NCBI RefSeq assembly: GCF_007997135.1
Contig: NZ_VORU01000004.1
Span: forward strand, 248,001-312,000
Origin: Aequorivita lipolytica
Lineage (GTDB): Bacteria > Bacteroidota > Bacteroidia > Flavobacteriales > Flavobacteriaceae
Reading direction: 5' to 3'
Length of the DNA stretch: 64,000 nt
Both the position numbers and the translations under genes were made by a program. The notes beneath the pieces are model-generated. The model made no database searches. It was not told the DNA's origin and saw only the letters and a list, made by a program, of their open reading frames with translations. Shown here piece after piece: positions 56,817-64,000 of the stretch. Within the stretch, counting starts at the first letter, position 1. Every line of letters starts with the position of its first letter.

Positions 56817-57689
56817 TTAATTATTCCGAAGCTTCCACCGTTTATGCGACCATAAATAATACTCAGGTTTTTCTCGAATCTGTGCTTCCAAAGCATCAAA
56901 AAACATACGCGTAATCTGAAAATCCGGATATTCTTTTGGATTGTCTACCATAGGGACAAAAGTAGCTGTGTAATAACCTCGCTTCACTTTTTCAACTTTA
57001 AGATAGAGTACGGAAAAATCTAGTTTTTTAGCCAATTCCTCAGTTCCGGTAAACACTGGCACGTCAATTCCCATAAACCGGTCGCGGTGCTTGAAAGCAC
57101 CGAGCTTTGGGGTTTGGTCTGAAAGTATATACGTTAGCGTTTTAATTCCTTTCTTCCACTTTCTGAAAAGAACGGGCACAATCTTTTTATTGCTTACAAT
57201 AATACCACCAAAGTGTTCGCGCGTCTTTTTCACCAAAGCATCAAATTGTTTGCTGCCCAATGGTTTGTAAACAGCGTGGGCTTGATGTTGCATCAATTTG
57301 TTTAAAATGCCACTCCATTCCCAATTGCCGTAATGGCCTGCCATTAAAAGAATACTACGGTCATTTTTATAATATGGATCCAGTATTTCCGCATTTGTAA
57401 CTACAAAACGCTTTCTTATTTCCTTTTCAGAAATGGTAAAGGATTTTAAGGTTTCAAAAATAATATCGCAGAGATGCTTAAAGAATTTTTGCGCAATTAG
57501 ATTGCGTTCTTCCTGTGTTTTTTCAGGAAAAACCAACACCAGATTATCCTTCACAACTTTTTTACGATAGCCCACAACATAATATACCAAAAAATACAGA
57601 GCGGTAGATTTGATGTACAAAATGCGCATCGGCAAGATGGAAAGCAGCCAAAGAATTGGATATGCCAGTATATAAAGCAATCTTTGCAT
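56817..57689 (-). CDS. lysophospholipid / lipid A acyltransferase-like (LpxL-type)
   Basis: From ATG 57689 the protein has 290 residues. The earlier TTG at 57728 lies within the repeat array, and a TAGTTTTG -7 box (57704-57711) stands between it and the ATG, so I chose 57689. It carries a membrane segment (about 1-25) and the acyltransferase motif A-G-H-Y-G-N-W-E-W (H-x4-E), plus D-Q-T-P and a late E-K-P-E-Y-Y-L-W-S-H-K-R-W. Such enzymes add secondary acyl chains to lipid A or related lipids. Confidence 0.92.
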   Translation of the reverse strand: MQRLLYILAYPILWLLSILPMRILYIKSTALYFLVYYVVGYRKKVVKDNLVLVFPEKTQEERNLIAQKFFKHLCDIIFETLKSFTISEKEIRKRFVVTNAEILDPYYKNDRSILLMAGHYGNWEWSGILNKLMQHQAHAVYKPLGSKQFDALVKKTREHFGGIIVSNKKIVPVLFRKWKKGIKTLTYILSDQTPKLGAFKHRDRFMGIDVPVFTGTEELAKKLDFSVLYLKVEKVKRGYYTATFVPMVDNPKEYPDFQITRMFFDALEAQIREKPEYYLWSHKRWKLRNN

Positions 57690-57703
57690 AGGAGTTGTTA
57701 TCG

Positions 57704-57711
57704 CAAAACTA
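57704..57711 (-). promoter_or_regulatory. TAnnTTTG -7 element with -33 boxes supplied by the heptamer array
   Basis: Read on the minus strand this is TAGTTTTG, 14 bp before the ATG at 57689. The array at 57721-57755 contributes TTG trinucleotides every 7 bp; the one at 57735-57733 lies 21 bp upstream of the -7 box, in the usual 17-23 bp window. Confidence 0.5.
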
Positions 57712-57720
57712 ATTAAATAA

Positions 57721-57755
57721 ATGTTCAATGTTCAATGTTCAATGTTCAATATTCA
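57721..57755. repeat. ATGTTCA heptamer array
   Basis: Four perfect ATGTTCA copies and one ATATTCA fill 57721-57755. They lie in the -33 region of the acyltransferase promoter, so changes in copy number would shift or remove TTG boxes. Confidence 0.9.
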
Positions 57756-57894
57756 ACATTGAAGGTAGCTGAGTATTTTGAAAGTATCAAAAATATCAAT
57801 TATTTATATGTTATTTTGCTTTCAAAACGCATTGAAGCCAGTGTTCAATTCAAAACCTACAATTAACTTTTAACAATTAACTCTTTAACCGCAT

Positions 57895-58545
57895 ATGCAA
57901 AACTTAGATATTGCAACTATCGTAATCATCGCTGCCAACGTAATCATCTCTATGAAAGGCTTCAATGATTTAGCCTTTTTTGAGAAATACAAATTCAATA
58001 TTGCAGGAATCCGGCGAGGGGAGCAGATACGGATGTTCAGTTCAGCGTTTTTGCACGCAGATTTTTCGCATTTGCTTTTCAATATGCTTACGCTTTACTT
58101 TTTTGCCCCCGTGGTCATTATGAGCGTTGGAGTAACTTATTTTGTGATAATTTACGTAGGCAGCCTTATTGTGGGAAATCTGCTTTCCTACTATTTCCAC
58201 AAAGATGAATATCACTATAGCGCAATAGGGGCTAGTGGTGCGGTGATGGGAGTATTGTATTCAGCTATTTTGTTTTTTCCAGATATGGGGCTGTATTTAT
58301 TTTTTATACCCATCCCTATTCCTGCTTGGCTTTTTGGGATGGCATATTTGCTGTATTCTATCTACGGAATGAAAAAAAGATTGGGGAATATTGGTCACGA
58401 TGCCCACATTGGCGGCGCAGTTGGGGGTTATGTTCTAACCTTAGCTTTTGCACCCTCACTGTTTGAAACCAGTTTGTGGATTGTTGTATTACTGGCAATT
58501 CCCTTAATTCTTTTATTCATACTGCATAAATTAGGTAAGTTATAA
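57895..58545 (+). CDS. rhomboid-family intramembrane serine protease
   Basis: The 216-residue protein has about six membrane helices. The rhomboid hallmarks are H-x-x-F-S-H-L-L-F-N-M (H-A-D-F-S-H-L-L), the nucleophile in I-G-A-S-G-A-V-M-G and the catalytic His in A-H-I-G-G-A-V-G-G, so it can cleave membrane proteins within the bilayer. The substrate is unknown. A heptad array begins one base after its stop. Confidence 0.93.
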   Translation: MQNLDIATIVIIAANVIISMKGFNDLAFFEKYKFNIAGIRRGEQIRMFSSAFLHADFSHLLFNMLTLYFFAPVVIMSVGVTYFVIIYVGSLIVGNLLSYYFHKDEYHYSAIGASGAVMGVLYSAILFFPDMGLYLFFIPIPIPAWLFGMAYLLYSIYGMKKRLGNIGHDAHIGGAVGGYVLTLAFAPSLFETSLWIVVLLAIPLILLFILHKLGKL

Positions 58546-58546
58546 A

Positions 58547-58581
58547 GTAGAGACAAGAGACAAGAGAACAGAGAAAAGAAT
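58547..58581. repeat. CAAGAGA heptad array after the rhomboid gene
   Basis: Five period-7 units (GTAGAGA, CAAGAGA twice, ACAGAGA, AAAGAAT) start one base after the rhomboid stop codon. Confidence 0.65.
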
Positions 58582-58682
58582 GCTGTTGTTAGATAAATTC
58601 GTGGCATATTTCTGGAAATATTTGTTTTAGATAAACACTTAAAGGCATAAAGCCCTCACGCAGAAAAATCTTAAAAAACTTT

Positions 58683-58722
58683 TAAACCCATAAACCCATA
58701 AACTCATAAACTCATAAACTAA
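58683..58722. repeat. TAAACCCA/TAAACTCA octamer array
   Basis: Five octamers, the reverse complement type of the array at 59462-59533. The two flank the SIMPL gene as inverted arrays, 52 bp before its start and directly after its stop. Confidence 0.9.
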
Positions 58723-58773
58723 GCCCTAATATATAGGCAAACTAACATTAACTACAAAACACTAAAAAAAATT

Positions 58774-59460
58774 ATGAAAACGATGAAAACCCTTTTAATC
58801 TTCGCAATAACAACCACAACTATGATGGCGCAAAACACATTACAGCAACCTACAATAGACGTTGCAGGCGAAGGTATTGTTCGTGTAGTTCCAGATGAAG
58901 TTACTATCAATATCCGTGTTGAAAACACAGGCGAAAACACCAAAACACTGAAAGAACAAAACGATGCAACCATAAGCGAGGTTTTAAAATTTCTAAAAAA
59001 AATGGATATCGCAGATAAAGATGTGCGTACGGAATATATGAACCTCAACAAGAATTATGATTATAATAGCAAGACGTACACCTTTGCTGCCAATCAGTCA
59101 CTTTCTGTAAAGTTGCGCGATTTGAAAAAATATGAAGCAGTAATGAAGGGACTTATTGATACTGGAATTAACAGAATAGACGGTGTTAATTTTTCATCCT
59201 CAAAAGAAGAAACTTTAAAAAGCGAAGCCCGTAAAAAAGCGGTGGAAAATGCACTGATGAAAGCTAAGGAATACGTCGCAGTTCTAAATCAAAGCGTAGG
59301 CAAAGCTGTTTCAATCAGTGAGTTTAATGATACATCCGGGCCGCGTCCCATGTACAAAATGGCAATGATGGATTCTTCCGAAAGTGGAGGCAATCAAACC
59401 ATTTCCCTCGGCGAGATGGAAATCAAAACAACTGTAAACGTAAGCTTTCTGCTGAATTGA
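58774..59460 (+). CDS. secreted SIMPL-domain (DUF541) protein
   Basis: The 228-residue protein has a signal peptide (about 1-21) and the SIMPL/DUF541 layout: V-A-G-E-G-I-V-R-V-V-P-D-E-V-T-I-N near the start, a helical middle with L-K-S-E-A-R-K-K-A-V-E-N-A and I-S-E-F-N-D, and a closing E-I-K-T-T-V-N-V-S. Family members are periplasmic or outer-membrane proteins that form large beta-assemblies; in some species they relate to signalling or stress. Function here is unknown. Octamer arrays of opposite orientation flank it. Confidence 0.9.
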   Translation: MKTMKTLLIFAITTTTMMAQNTLQQPTIDVAGEGIVRVVPDEVTINIRVENTGENTKTLKEQNDATISEVLKFLKKMDIADKDVRTEYMNLNKNYDYNSKTYTFAANQSLSVKLRDLKKYEAVMKGLIDTGINRIDGVNFSSSKEETLKSEARKKAVENALMKAKEYVAVLNQSVGKAVSISEFNDTSGPRPMYKMAMMDSSESGGNQTISLGEMEIKTTVNVSFLLN

Positions 59461-59461
59461 G

Positions 59462-59533
59462 TTTATGGGTTTGAAAGTTTATGAGTTTATGGGTTTATGG
59501 GTTTATGAGTTTATGAGTTTATGGGTTTAATTC
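59462..59533. repeat. TTTATGGG/TTTATGAG octamer array, nine units
   Basis: Nine period-8 units start one base after the SIMPL stop. The same units occur in reverse complement at 58683-58722. Confidence 0.95.
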
Positions 59534-59565
59534 AATAGACTCTAATTCAGAATTATAATCAAAAG

Positions 59566-59603
59566 AAAAAGACTCAGTTCCAACTTTGGAACTGAGTCTT
59601 TTT
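59566..59603. terminator. bidirectional terminator between SIMPL and TlpA-like genes
   Basis: A perfect 17-bp stem (59566-59582 with 59587-59603) with a four-base loop and A/T-tracts on both sides can end transcription of the plus-strand SIMPL gene and the minus-strand TlpA-like gene. For the latter the transcript passes through the heptamer array first. Confidence 0.92.
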
Positions 59604-59610
59604 AATTTTG

Positions 59611-59701
59611 TCTATCCTCTAGCCTCTAGCCTCTAGCCTCTAGCCTCTAGCCTCTAGCCTCTAGCCTCTAGCCTCTAGCCTCTAGCCTCTAGCCTCTATT
59701 G
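59611..59701. repeat. TCTAGCC heptamer array, 11 perfect copies
   Basis: Eleven identical copies of TCTAGCC (59618-59694) are flanked by TCTATCC (59611-59617) and TCTATTG (59695-59701). The last unit contains the stop codon (TAG on the minus strand, 59698-59696) of the TlpA-like gene. It is the most uniform array of the window and a good candidate for length polymorphism. Confidence 0.97.
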
Positions 59702-60811
59702 TCCCTCAAAAAGCGTAGCAATCTTTGCTTCCAAAGCTGCACCGCGAAGGTCTTTATCGATAATCATTCCGTTTTCATCAAGAAGAAAGGTAGCAGGAAT
59801 AGAGCGAACATTGTATTGCACTGCAATAGGATCTTGCCAAAACTGCAGGTTTGAAACGTGGTACCAGTCCATTTTATCGTCTTTTATAGCTTGTAACCAT
59901 TTATCCTTTTGTTCTGCTTTATCTAAAGAAACGCTTATGATATTCAGGCCTTTATCATGATATTCGTTGTAAACTTTTACAACATTTGGATTTTCAATAC
60001 GGCAAGGTTTGCACCAAGAAGCCCAAAAGTCAATAATAGTGTACTTGCCCAAGGCATCTTTTAAGGACATTGTTTCGCCCGATGGTGTAGGGGCGCTAAA
60101 ATTTGGTGCGGCACTCCCTACTTCGGCTTTTTTCATTGTTTCAAGATTTGTTTTTAGGTCTTGAACAATTTCAGAAGAAGCAATTTTTGGATGTAGTTTT
60201 TCCAAATGCTCTGAAGCCTCTTCCGGAGTAAGTTCCTTTCTGCCAACCATTTCAGAAATAAGCATTACTGCAAATAATGAGTTGCCGTTATCTTTTAAAA
60301 ATTGCTTTTTGTATTCTGTTTCTTCACCTACTATATTCAAATTCTGACTTTGAATTTCTGCGATTGTTGCCGTATCGTTAGCCTGTCTAGCCTCGCGGAA
60401 ACGCTCCATACTTGCTTGCTTTCTCTTATTGAAAGCAGTCATCTTATCAACAAAAGCACCATATGCCTCATTCTGCTTGCCTCCCGTAACACGAGATGCT
60501 TGAATGCTATCCTTGTAAATCGTAGCTTTCATATCTTCATTTTCTGGAAAATAAAGTATAGATCCATTTACTTCATTAAACCTTAAAAAGTTAAGGTTAG
60601 GCACGTCACTCTTAGGATAGGTTGCGGAAAATTTTCCTTCTGTCACCGCGATGGTATCAAGTATTTTTGGTTGTTTATTTTCTAAAGTATAAACATAGAT
60701 CTCCGTGCCGTCTGCAAAGCCTACTGCGTCGCCCTCTAACTTGTAGGTGTTGGTTTCTTTATTGCAGGAAATTAATGCTATCGTTATAAGTGAAGCTAAA
60801 ATGAGTCTCAT
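59696..60811 (-). CDS. TlpA-family disulfide reductase with DUF4369-type N-terminal domain
   Basis: The 371-residue precursor has a lipoprotein-like signal (L-I-S-C at about residue 16), an N-terminal DUF4369-type beta domain (about 25-120), a helical linker and a C-terminal thioredoxin domain with W-C-K-P-C-R-I-E (redox Cys pair) and F-W-A-S-W. It works in the periplasm to reduce disulfides, for example in cytochrome or surface protein maturation. The TAG stop is built from the first unit of the TCTAGCC array. Confidence 0.92.
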   Translation of the reverse strand: MRLILASLITIALISCNKETNTYKLEGDAVGFADGTEIYVYTLENKQPKILDTIAVTEGKFSATYPKSDVPNLNFLRFNEVNGSILYFPENEDMKATIYKDSIQASRVTGGKQNEAYGAFVDKMTAFNKRKQASMERFREARQANDTATIAEIQSQNLNIVGEETEYKKQFLKDNGNSLFAVMLISEMVGRKELTPEEASEHLEKLHPKIASSEIVQDLKTNLETMKKAEVGSAAPNFSAPTPSGETMSLKDALGKYTIIDFWASWCKPCRIENPNVVKVYNEYHDKGLNIISVSLDKAEQKDKWLQAIKDDKMDWYHVSNLQFWQDPIAVQYNVRSIPATFLLDENGMIIDKDLRGAALEAKIATLFEGQ

Positions 60812-60834
60812 AAATATGTATTTTTAAATTTTGG

Positions 60835-60842
60835 CAAAAGTA
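60835..60842 (-). promoter_or_regulatory. TAnnTTTG -7 element of the TlpA-like gene (TACTTTTG)
   Basis: Read on the minus strand, this perfect -7 box lies 23 bp before the ATG at 60811. Confidence 0.55.
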
Positions 60843-60947
60843 GCTGTTTATTCTCTCATTGTGCGAAATGAGCTAACTTTTTGTTATTTATTAACATTAG
60901 GCAGACATATTAACCCGTACTTTTATACCATAATGTTAACAGACAAT

Positions 60948-63314
60948 ATGAAAGAAGAAAAGAGAGATTTTCCAATGAAAATTAAGATAGGTTTCAAAAA
61001 GGTTTTTGATGCTTACAAGGAGAATACACCCGCATCTGAAGCAGAGCAAAAGCAGGCTGCTGCAATGCTTTCGATTGAAAAGAAATTTCCCGAATTATCT
61101 TCTGGAATAACTAATTTTAAAGAACTTAAAGATTACAGAGAACAAATTGATACTATCTTAAACCCGTTGTTTCCTTCGGTATTGAAAGATAACGAGATTA
61201 AGTTTGCCACCATTCCCTTTCAGGAGATGGCTTTCAAGAGTACACAACGCTATAAAAATATAATAAAAGCCGCCGGCGCTGATTTTTCTCCTGATATAAT
61301 CAATTTTGATGAAGATCAGTTTTACATCATGGGGTGTAGCATTATATTGGGTCATTACTATGACAGAAAAGTAGATTTTAGACGTTCCTATTACTACAAT
61401 ATCCCAGACGAACGGGGAATGATAAAGAATTATAGACTGCTCTATAATGCAGATTTTGTGGATATTCTGAAAACCTCCAAAGCCAAGGATATTACAGAAG
61501 AAGATATTAACGAGCTATTGGAAAGTTTTGAGGATGTTTCCGTTTGGAAAGAAAAATTCCCGCCGGAAAGCTGGATTTTCAACGGCTTCGTGATCGCTTC
61601 GCTTACAGATGTTACGCTAAATGTTTCTATTTCAGATTTCAAGACAAATTTACTCCGTTTAGAAAAGAATGGAGGTTTTGAAAATACCGAATTCAGCCGC
61701 ATTTTCCGTTCAATATTTGATCTTAGAGATTTGATGATCGGTTTTACCGATTATAATGAAGAATCCGAGACTTTTGAGAGAACACTTTTTCAAGAAATTT
61801 CAAGTTTTATCCTCAACGATAAACAATCGGAGTTGAGCAAGGATGCGCTTTGTAGCGCTTCGTATTATACGCTTTTCAAACAAAAAGAATTTTATTGTGT
61901 TACCGATGCCGAGCGCTACCATAAGTTGTATCCAGATAATTTGCTCTATAAGAAGATGCTGGATCAGGGAATGAAGAGCGCCGTTTTTGCTTCTATTGTT
62001 TTTAATGATAAAATCTTGGGGGTCCTGGAACTGGTGTCTCCCAATGCAAATGATCTAAACACCATTAACGCCAATAAGTTGCGTGATGTTATGCCGTTTC
62101 TTGTAGACGCTGTAGTACGTTCCAAAGAAAACCTTGAGAACGAACTTGAACTTATAATTCAAGAGGAATGTACAGCAATCCATAGCAGCGTTCACTGGAA
62201 ATTTCGCCAAGAGGCAAAAAGATATTTGAATTCCATGAATGAAGGAAATCCTACCTTTTTTAAGGAAGTAGTTTTTGAGGATATCTATCCATTATATGGA
62301 CAGACCGACATAAAAGGATCTTCCGATGCCCGTAACGAAGCCACCAAGCAGGATCTCATGCTTCAACTTACTTACATTGACGAGCTTTTAAAAAAACTAT
62401 CGAACCAAAGTTCACTGCCCATCTTTGAACAGATGAAGTTCACTATAGCAAGTTTTTCAAAAGAAATTGAAGAAAACTTACAAGTAGATACCGAGCGGAA
62501 GATTATGAATTTTATCTCTTCGGAAATAACACCGTTTTTTAAGCACATAAGGCAGCGAAATGAAACGCACAAGGAATGGGTTGATGATTACCATCAATTG
62601 ATAGATATAAATACTGGCTTTGTTTATAAATACCGAAGGGATTATGACGAATCGGTAATGATTATCAACAAAAGGTTGGCGGCGGTTTTGGACAAAAAAC
62701 AACAGGAAGCACAAAAGATGCATCCGCACTATTTTGAGCGCTTTAAAACAGATGGCGTTGAACACAACATGTATATTGGACAAGCAATAACCAAGGAAAA
62801 GTCTTTCAATAAAATATATTTGAAAAACCTAAAATTGTGGCAACTACAGGTTATGTGCGAAATGGAAAACAGCTTTTACCGCTTTAAGGATTCACTGCCC
62901 ATAAACCTAGATGTAGCTTCTATGATTTTGGCGTTTAATGGATCGCTTTCACTGCGTTTTCGCATGGATGAAAAACGCTTTGATGTAGATGGAACTTACA
63001 ATGCCCGCTATGAAGTTGTAAAAAAACGTGTGGATAAAGCAAATATAAAAGGCACCGAGAACCGAATAACTCAGCCAGGCAAAATAGCAATCATATACTC
63101 CCAAAAAGAGGACGAAGAGGAATATTTAAAGTATATTCATTTTCTTCAATATCAAAAAATGCTTGATGAGGAAATAGAACTCTTGGAACTTGAGGATCTT
63201 CAAGGTGTGACGGGCCTAAAGGCATTGCGTGTAAAAGTACTTTACAGCAAGAGCAACGACAAGATTAAGGAATATTATACCTATGAGGATTTAATCTCTC
63301 AATTAGAGAATTAA
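60948..63314 (+). CDS. large GAF-domain protein
   Basis: The 788-residue product from the ATG at 60948 is cytoplasmic; an ATG at 60933 and a longer frame from 60831 are possible, but members of this group begin near M-K-E-E-K-R-D-F-P-M-K-I-K-I. A GAF domain (F-Q-E-I-S-S-F-I-L-N-D, G-V-L-E-L-V-S-P-N-A, about 290-420) is followed by a long helical region with several Lys/Glu-rich helices. It may sense a small ligand; no enzymatic domain was recognised. It ends two bases before the stop of the convergent HD/PycTM gene, so the two share a terminator region. Confidence 0.8.
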   Translation: MKEEKRDFPMKIKIGFKKVFDAYKENTPASEAEQKQAAAMLSIEKKFPELSSGITNFKELKDYREQIDTILNPLFPSVLKDNEIKFATIPFQEMAFKSTQRYKNIIKAAGADFSPDIINFDEDQFYIMGCSIILGHYYDRKVDFRRSYYYNIPDERGMIKNYRLLYNADFVDILKTSKAKDITEEDINELLESFEDVSVWKEKFPPESWIFNGFVIASLTDVTLNVSISDFKTNLLRLEKNGGFENTEFSRIFRSIFDLRDLMIGFTDYNEESETFERTLFQEISSFILNDKQSELSKDALCSASYYTLFKQKEFYCVTDAERYHKLYPDNLLYKKMLDQGMKSAVFASIVFNDKILGVLELVSPNANDLNTINANKLRDVMPFLVDAVVRSKENLENELELIIQEECTAIHSSVHWKFRQEAKRYLNSMNEGNPTFFKEVVFEDIYPLYGQTDIKGSSDARNEATKQDLMLQLTYIDELLKKLSNQSSLPIFEQMKFTIASFSKEIEENLQVDTERKIMNFISSEITPFFKHIRQRNETHKEWVDDYHQLIDINTGFVYKYRRDYDESVMIINKRLAAVLDKKQQEAQKMHPHYFERFKTDGVEHNMYIGQAITKEKSFNKIYLKNLKLWQLQVMCEMENSFYRFKDSLPINLDVASMILAFNGSLSLRFRMDEKRFDVDGTYNARYEVVKKRVDKANIKGTENRITQPGKIAIIYSQKEDEEEYLKYIHFLQYQKMLDEEIELLELEDLQGVTGLKALRVKVLYSKSNDKIKEYYTYEDLISQLEN

Positions 63315-63316
63315 AT

Positions 63317-64000
63317 TTACATTTCCATATAAAAGAATGCAGCAAAGGACACTAAAGAAATAATTGTTCCTGCCACAAATATGGTATAGGTAAGTCTTAG
63401 AATTCTATATTTTCTGTCCAGAACTTTTCCTAAGAAATATAAATCCTTAGTGAGCGATTTGTAAACGTAGCTCTGGTCTTTTAAAAGTTCTTCAATAGCC
63501 CATTCATATTGCTCCAGTTCCATTTTATGGAAATTTCCGAAGAAGGTTAAATTCACGCTTTTATTGGCAACATCTTCTTTAGTAAACTCACCACGCGTTA
63601 CGTTTGGGCGGGTTGCAATTACTGCGAGAATCATTGTGATAGCACTAAATAAAACAAATATAGCGGTAGGAATTATTAAATAATTGTTGTTATCCAATTT
63701 TGAAATAAGATTGGAAAGCACCAACGAAATAATAATTGCATTCACCGAAAGCATTATGTTTGCTTTAGTATCTGCAATATCGCTGAGCTTCATATGGTTT
63801 CGCAGGGCTGTTCTGTAAAAAGTCTGTATGCCGCGCTCTGGACTATCGTTTTTGTATTTTGCTTTTAGTTGTGCCTTTACGCGCTCCTTTTGGATTTTCG
63901 CTTTGTGTTTTTTTCGATCACTTAGTAGGTCGGCCAGGTTTTCCTCTTTCACTGGCTGCCAATTTTTTAATGCGTAGTCTGTGTAGAATTGGTGATCTTC
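63317..64000 (-). CDS. HD-domain / PycTM-type (DUF5706) protein, 5' part outside window
   Basis: The frame is open from the right edge to 63317 (227 residues visible). The visible part starts with E-D-H-Q-F-Y-T-D-Y-A-L-K-N-W-Q-P, the end typical of an HD phosphohydrolase domain in flavobacterial fusions, then a basic linker, then the DUF5706/PycTM core R-N-H-M-K-L-S-D-I-A-D-T-K-A-N-I-M-L-S with a membrane segment, A-T-R-P-N-V-T-R-G-E-F and a second membrane segment at the C-terminus. A GTG at 63952 could be taken as the start, but the residues upstream fit the family. PycTM proteins are effectors of Pycsar phage defence; the HD-fused form may be a housekeeping relative. Confidence 0.85.
   Translation of the reverse strand, partial: EDHQFYTDYALKNWQPVKEENLADLLSDRKKHKAKIQKERVKAQLKAKYKNDSPERGIQTFYRTALRNHMKLSDIADTKANIMLSVNAIIISLVLSNLISKLDNNNYLIIPTAIFVLFSAITMILAVIATRPNVTRGEFTKEDVANKSVNLTFFGNFHKMELEQYEWAIEELLKDQSYVYKSLTKDLYFLGKVLDRKYRILRLTYTIFVAGTIISLVSFAAFFYMEM

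Noticed and set aside
56579-56914. 111-residue plus-strand frame between the kinase and acyltransferase genes
   Set aside because: It overlaps the 5' ends or ends of both real genes in antisense and has no recognisable motif.
59611-59701. Possible CRISPR array or telomere-like repeat
   Set aside because: Contiguous 7-bp units without spacers between two ordinary chromosomal genes.

Overview
The window is A+T-rich chromosomal DNA from a member of the Bacteroidota, most likely a marine-type Flavobacteriaceae. The signs are Bacteroidota-type promoters (TAnnTTTG -7 boxes, often only a few bases before the ATG), no clear Shine-Dalgarno sequences, a type IX secretion C-terminal sorting tail (nuclease at 41898-43142), a menaquinone pathway, a fused E1 alpha/beta dehydrogenase and an HD/PycTM-type protein at the right edge. 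No rRNA, tRNA or CRISPR array was seen.

Layout. 1-3928: edge of a contractile-injection-system-like locus (DUF4255 gene plus an unknown partner, minus strand), divergent from a small conserved protein, a membrane protein, a HisKA_3 kinase and a NarL-type regulator (plus strand). The intergenic region between them holds four operator-like inverted repeats at 21-24 bp spacing. 3925-16300: housekeeping genes (rluA-like, panB, sdaA, the dnaE2-dinB translesion pair, SDR, zinc ADH, dnaK). 16300-20340: a decaying accessory zone with a frameshifted lipoprotein, a truncated hydrolase and an SRPBCC pseudogene. 20344-30247: hydrolases, an LRR protein, menaquinone genes (hotdog thioesterase, menF, menD, menB), CvfB-like and C1 peptidase genes. 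30271-30916: a DUF4279 gene plus a large imperfect palindrome that looks like a mobile cassette. 30969-52000: methyltransferase, sterol-desaturase-like gene, asnB with an Asn-rich leader peptide and terminator, E1 dehydrogenase, an inactive M1-like/beta-barrel protein, T9SS nuclease, LOG, uvrA, ggt, acpH-like gene and acyltransferase. 51721-64000: glmM, an HigBA-type toxin/antitoxin locus broken by an IS1182-family element, a kinase, LpxL-like acyltransferase, rhomboid, SIMPL, TlpA-like, GAF and HD/PycTM proteins.

Three things stand out. (1) The asnB leader has all the parts of classical ribosome-mediated attenuation: a 15-codon peptide with six Asn codons, an overlapping antiterminator pairing and a terminator with a nine-U tail. 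(2) At least a dozen intergenic spaces carry short arrays of 7- or 8-bp periodicity. Unit sequences differ from site to site, the period is conserved, and many arrays touch a start or stop codon. (3) The DUF4279 cassette sits between two GTTA copies inside one such array, and removing 30271-30916 restores the 7-bp phase exactly.

Functions and families are called by reading translated sequences and motifs; no database search was run. Both edge genes are cut by the window.
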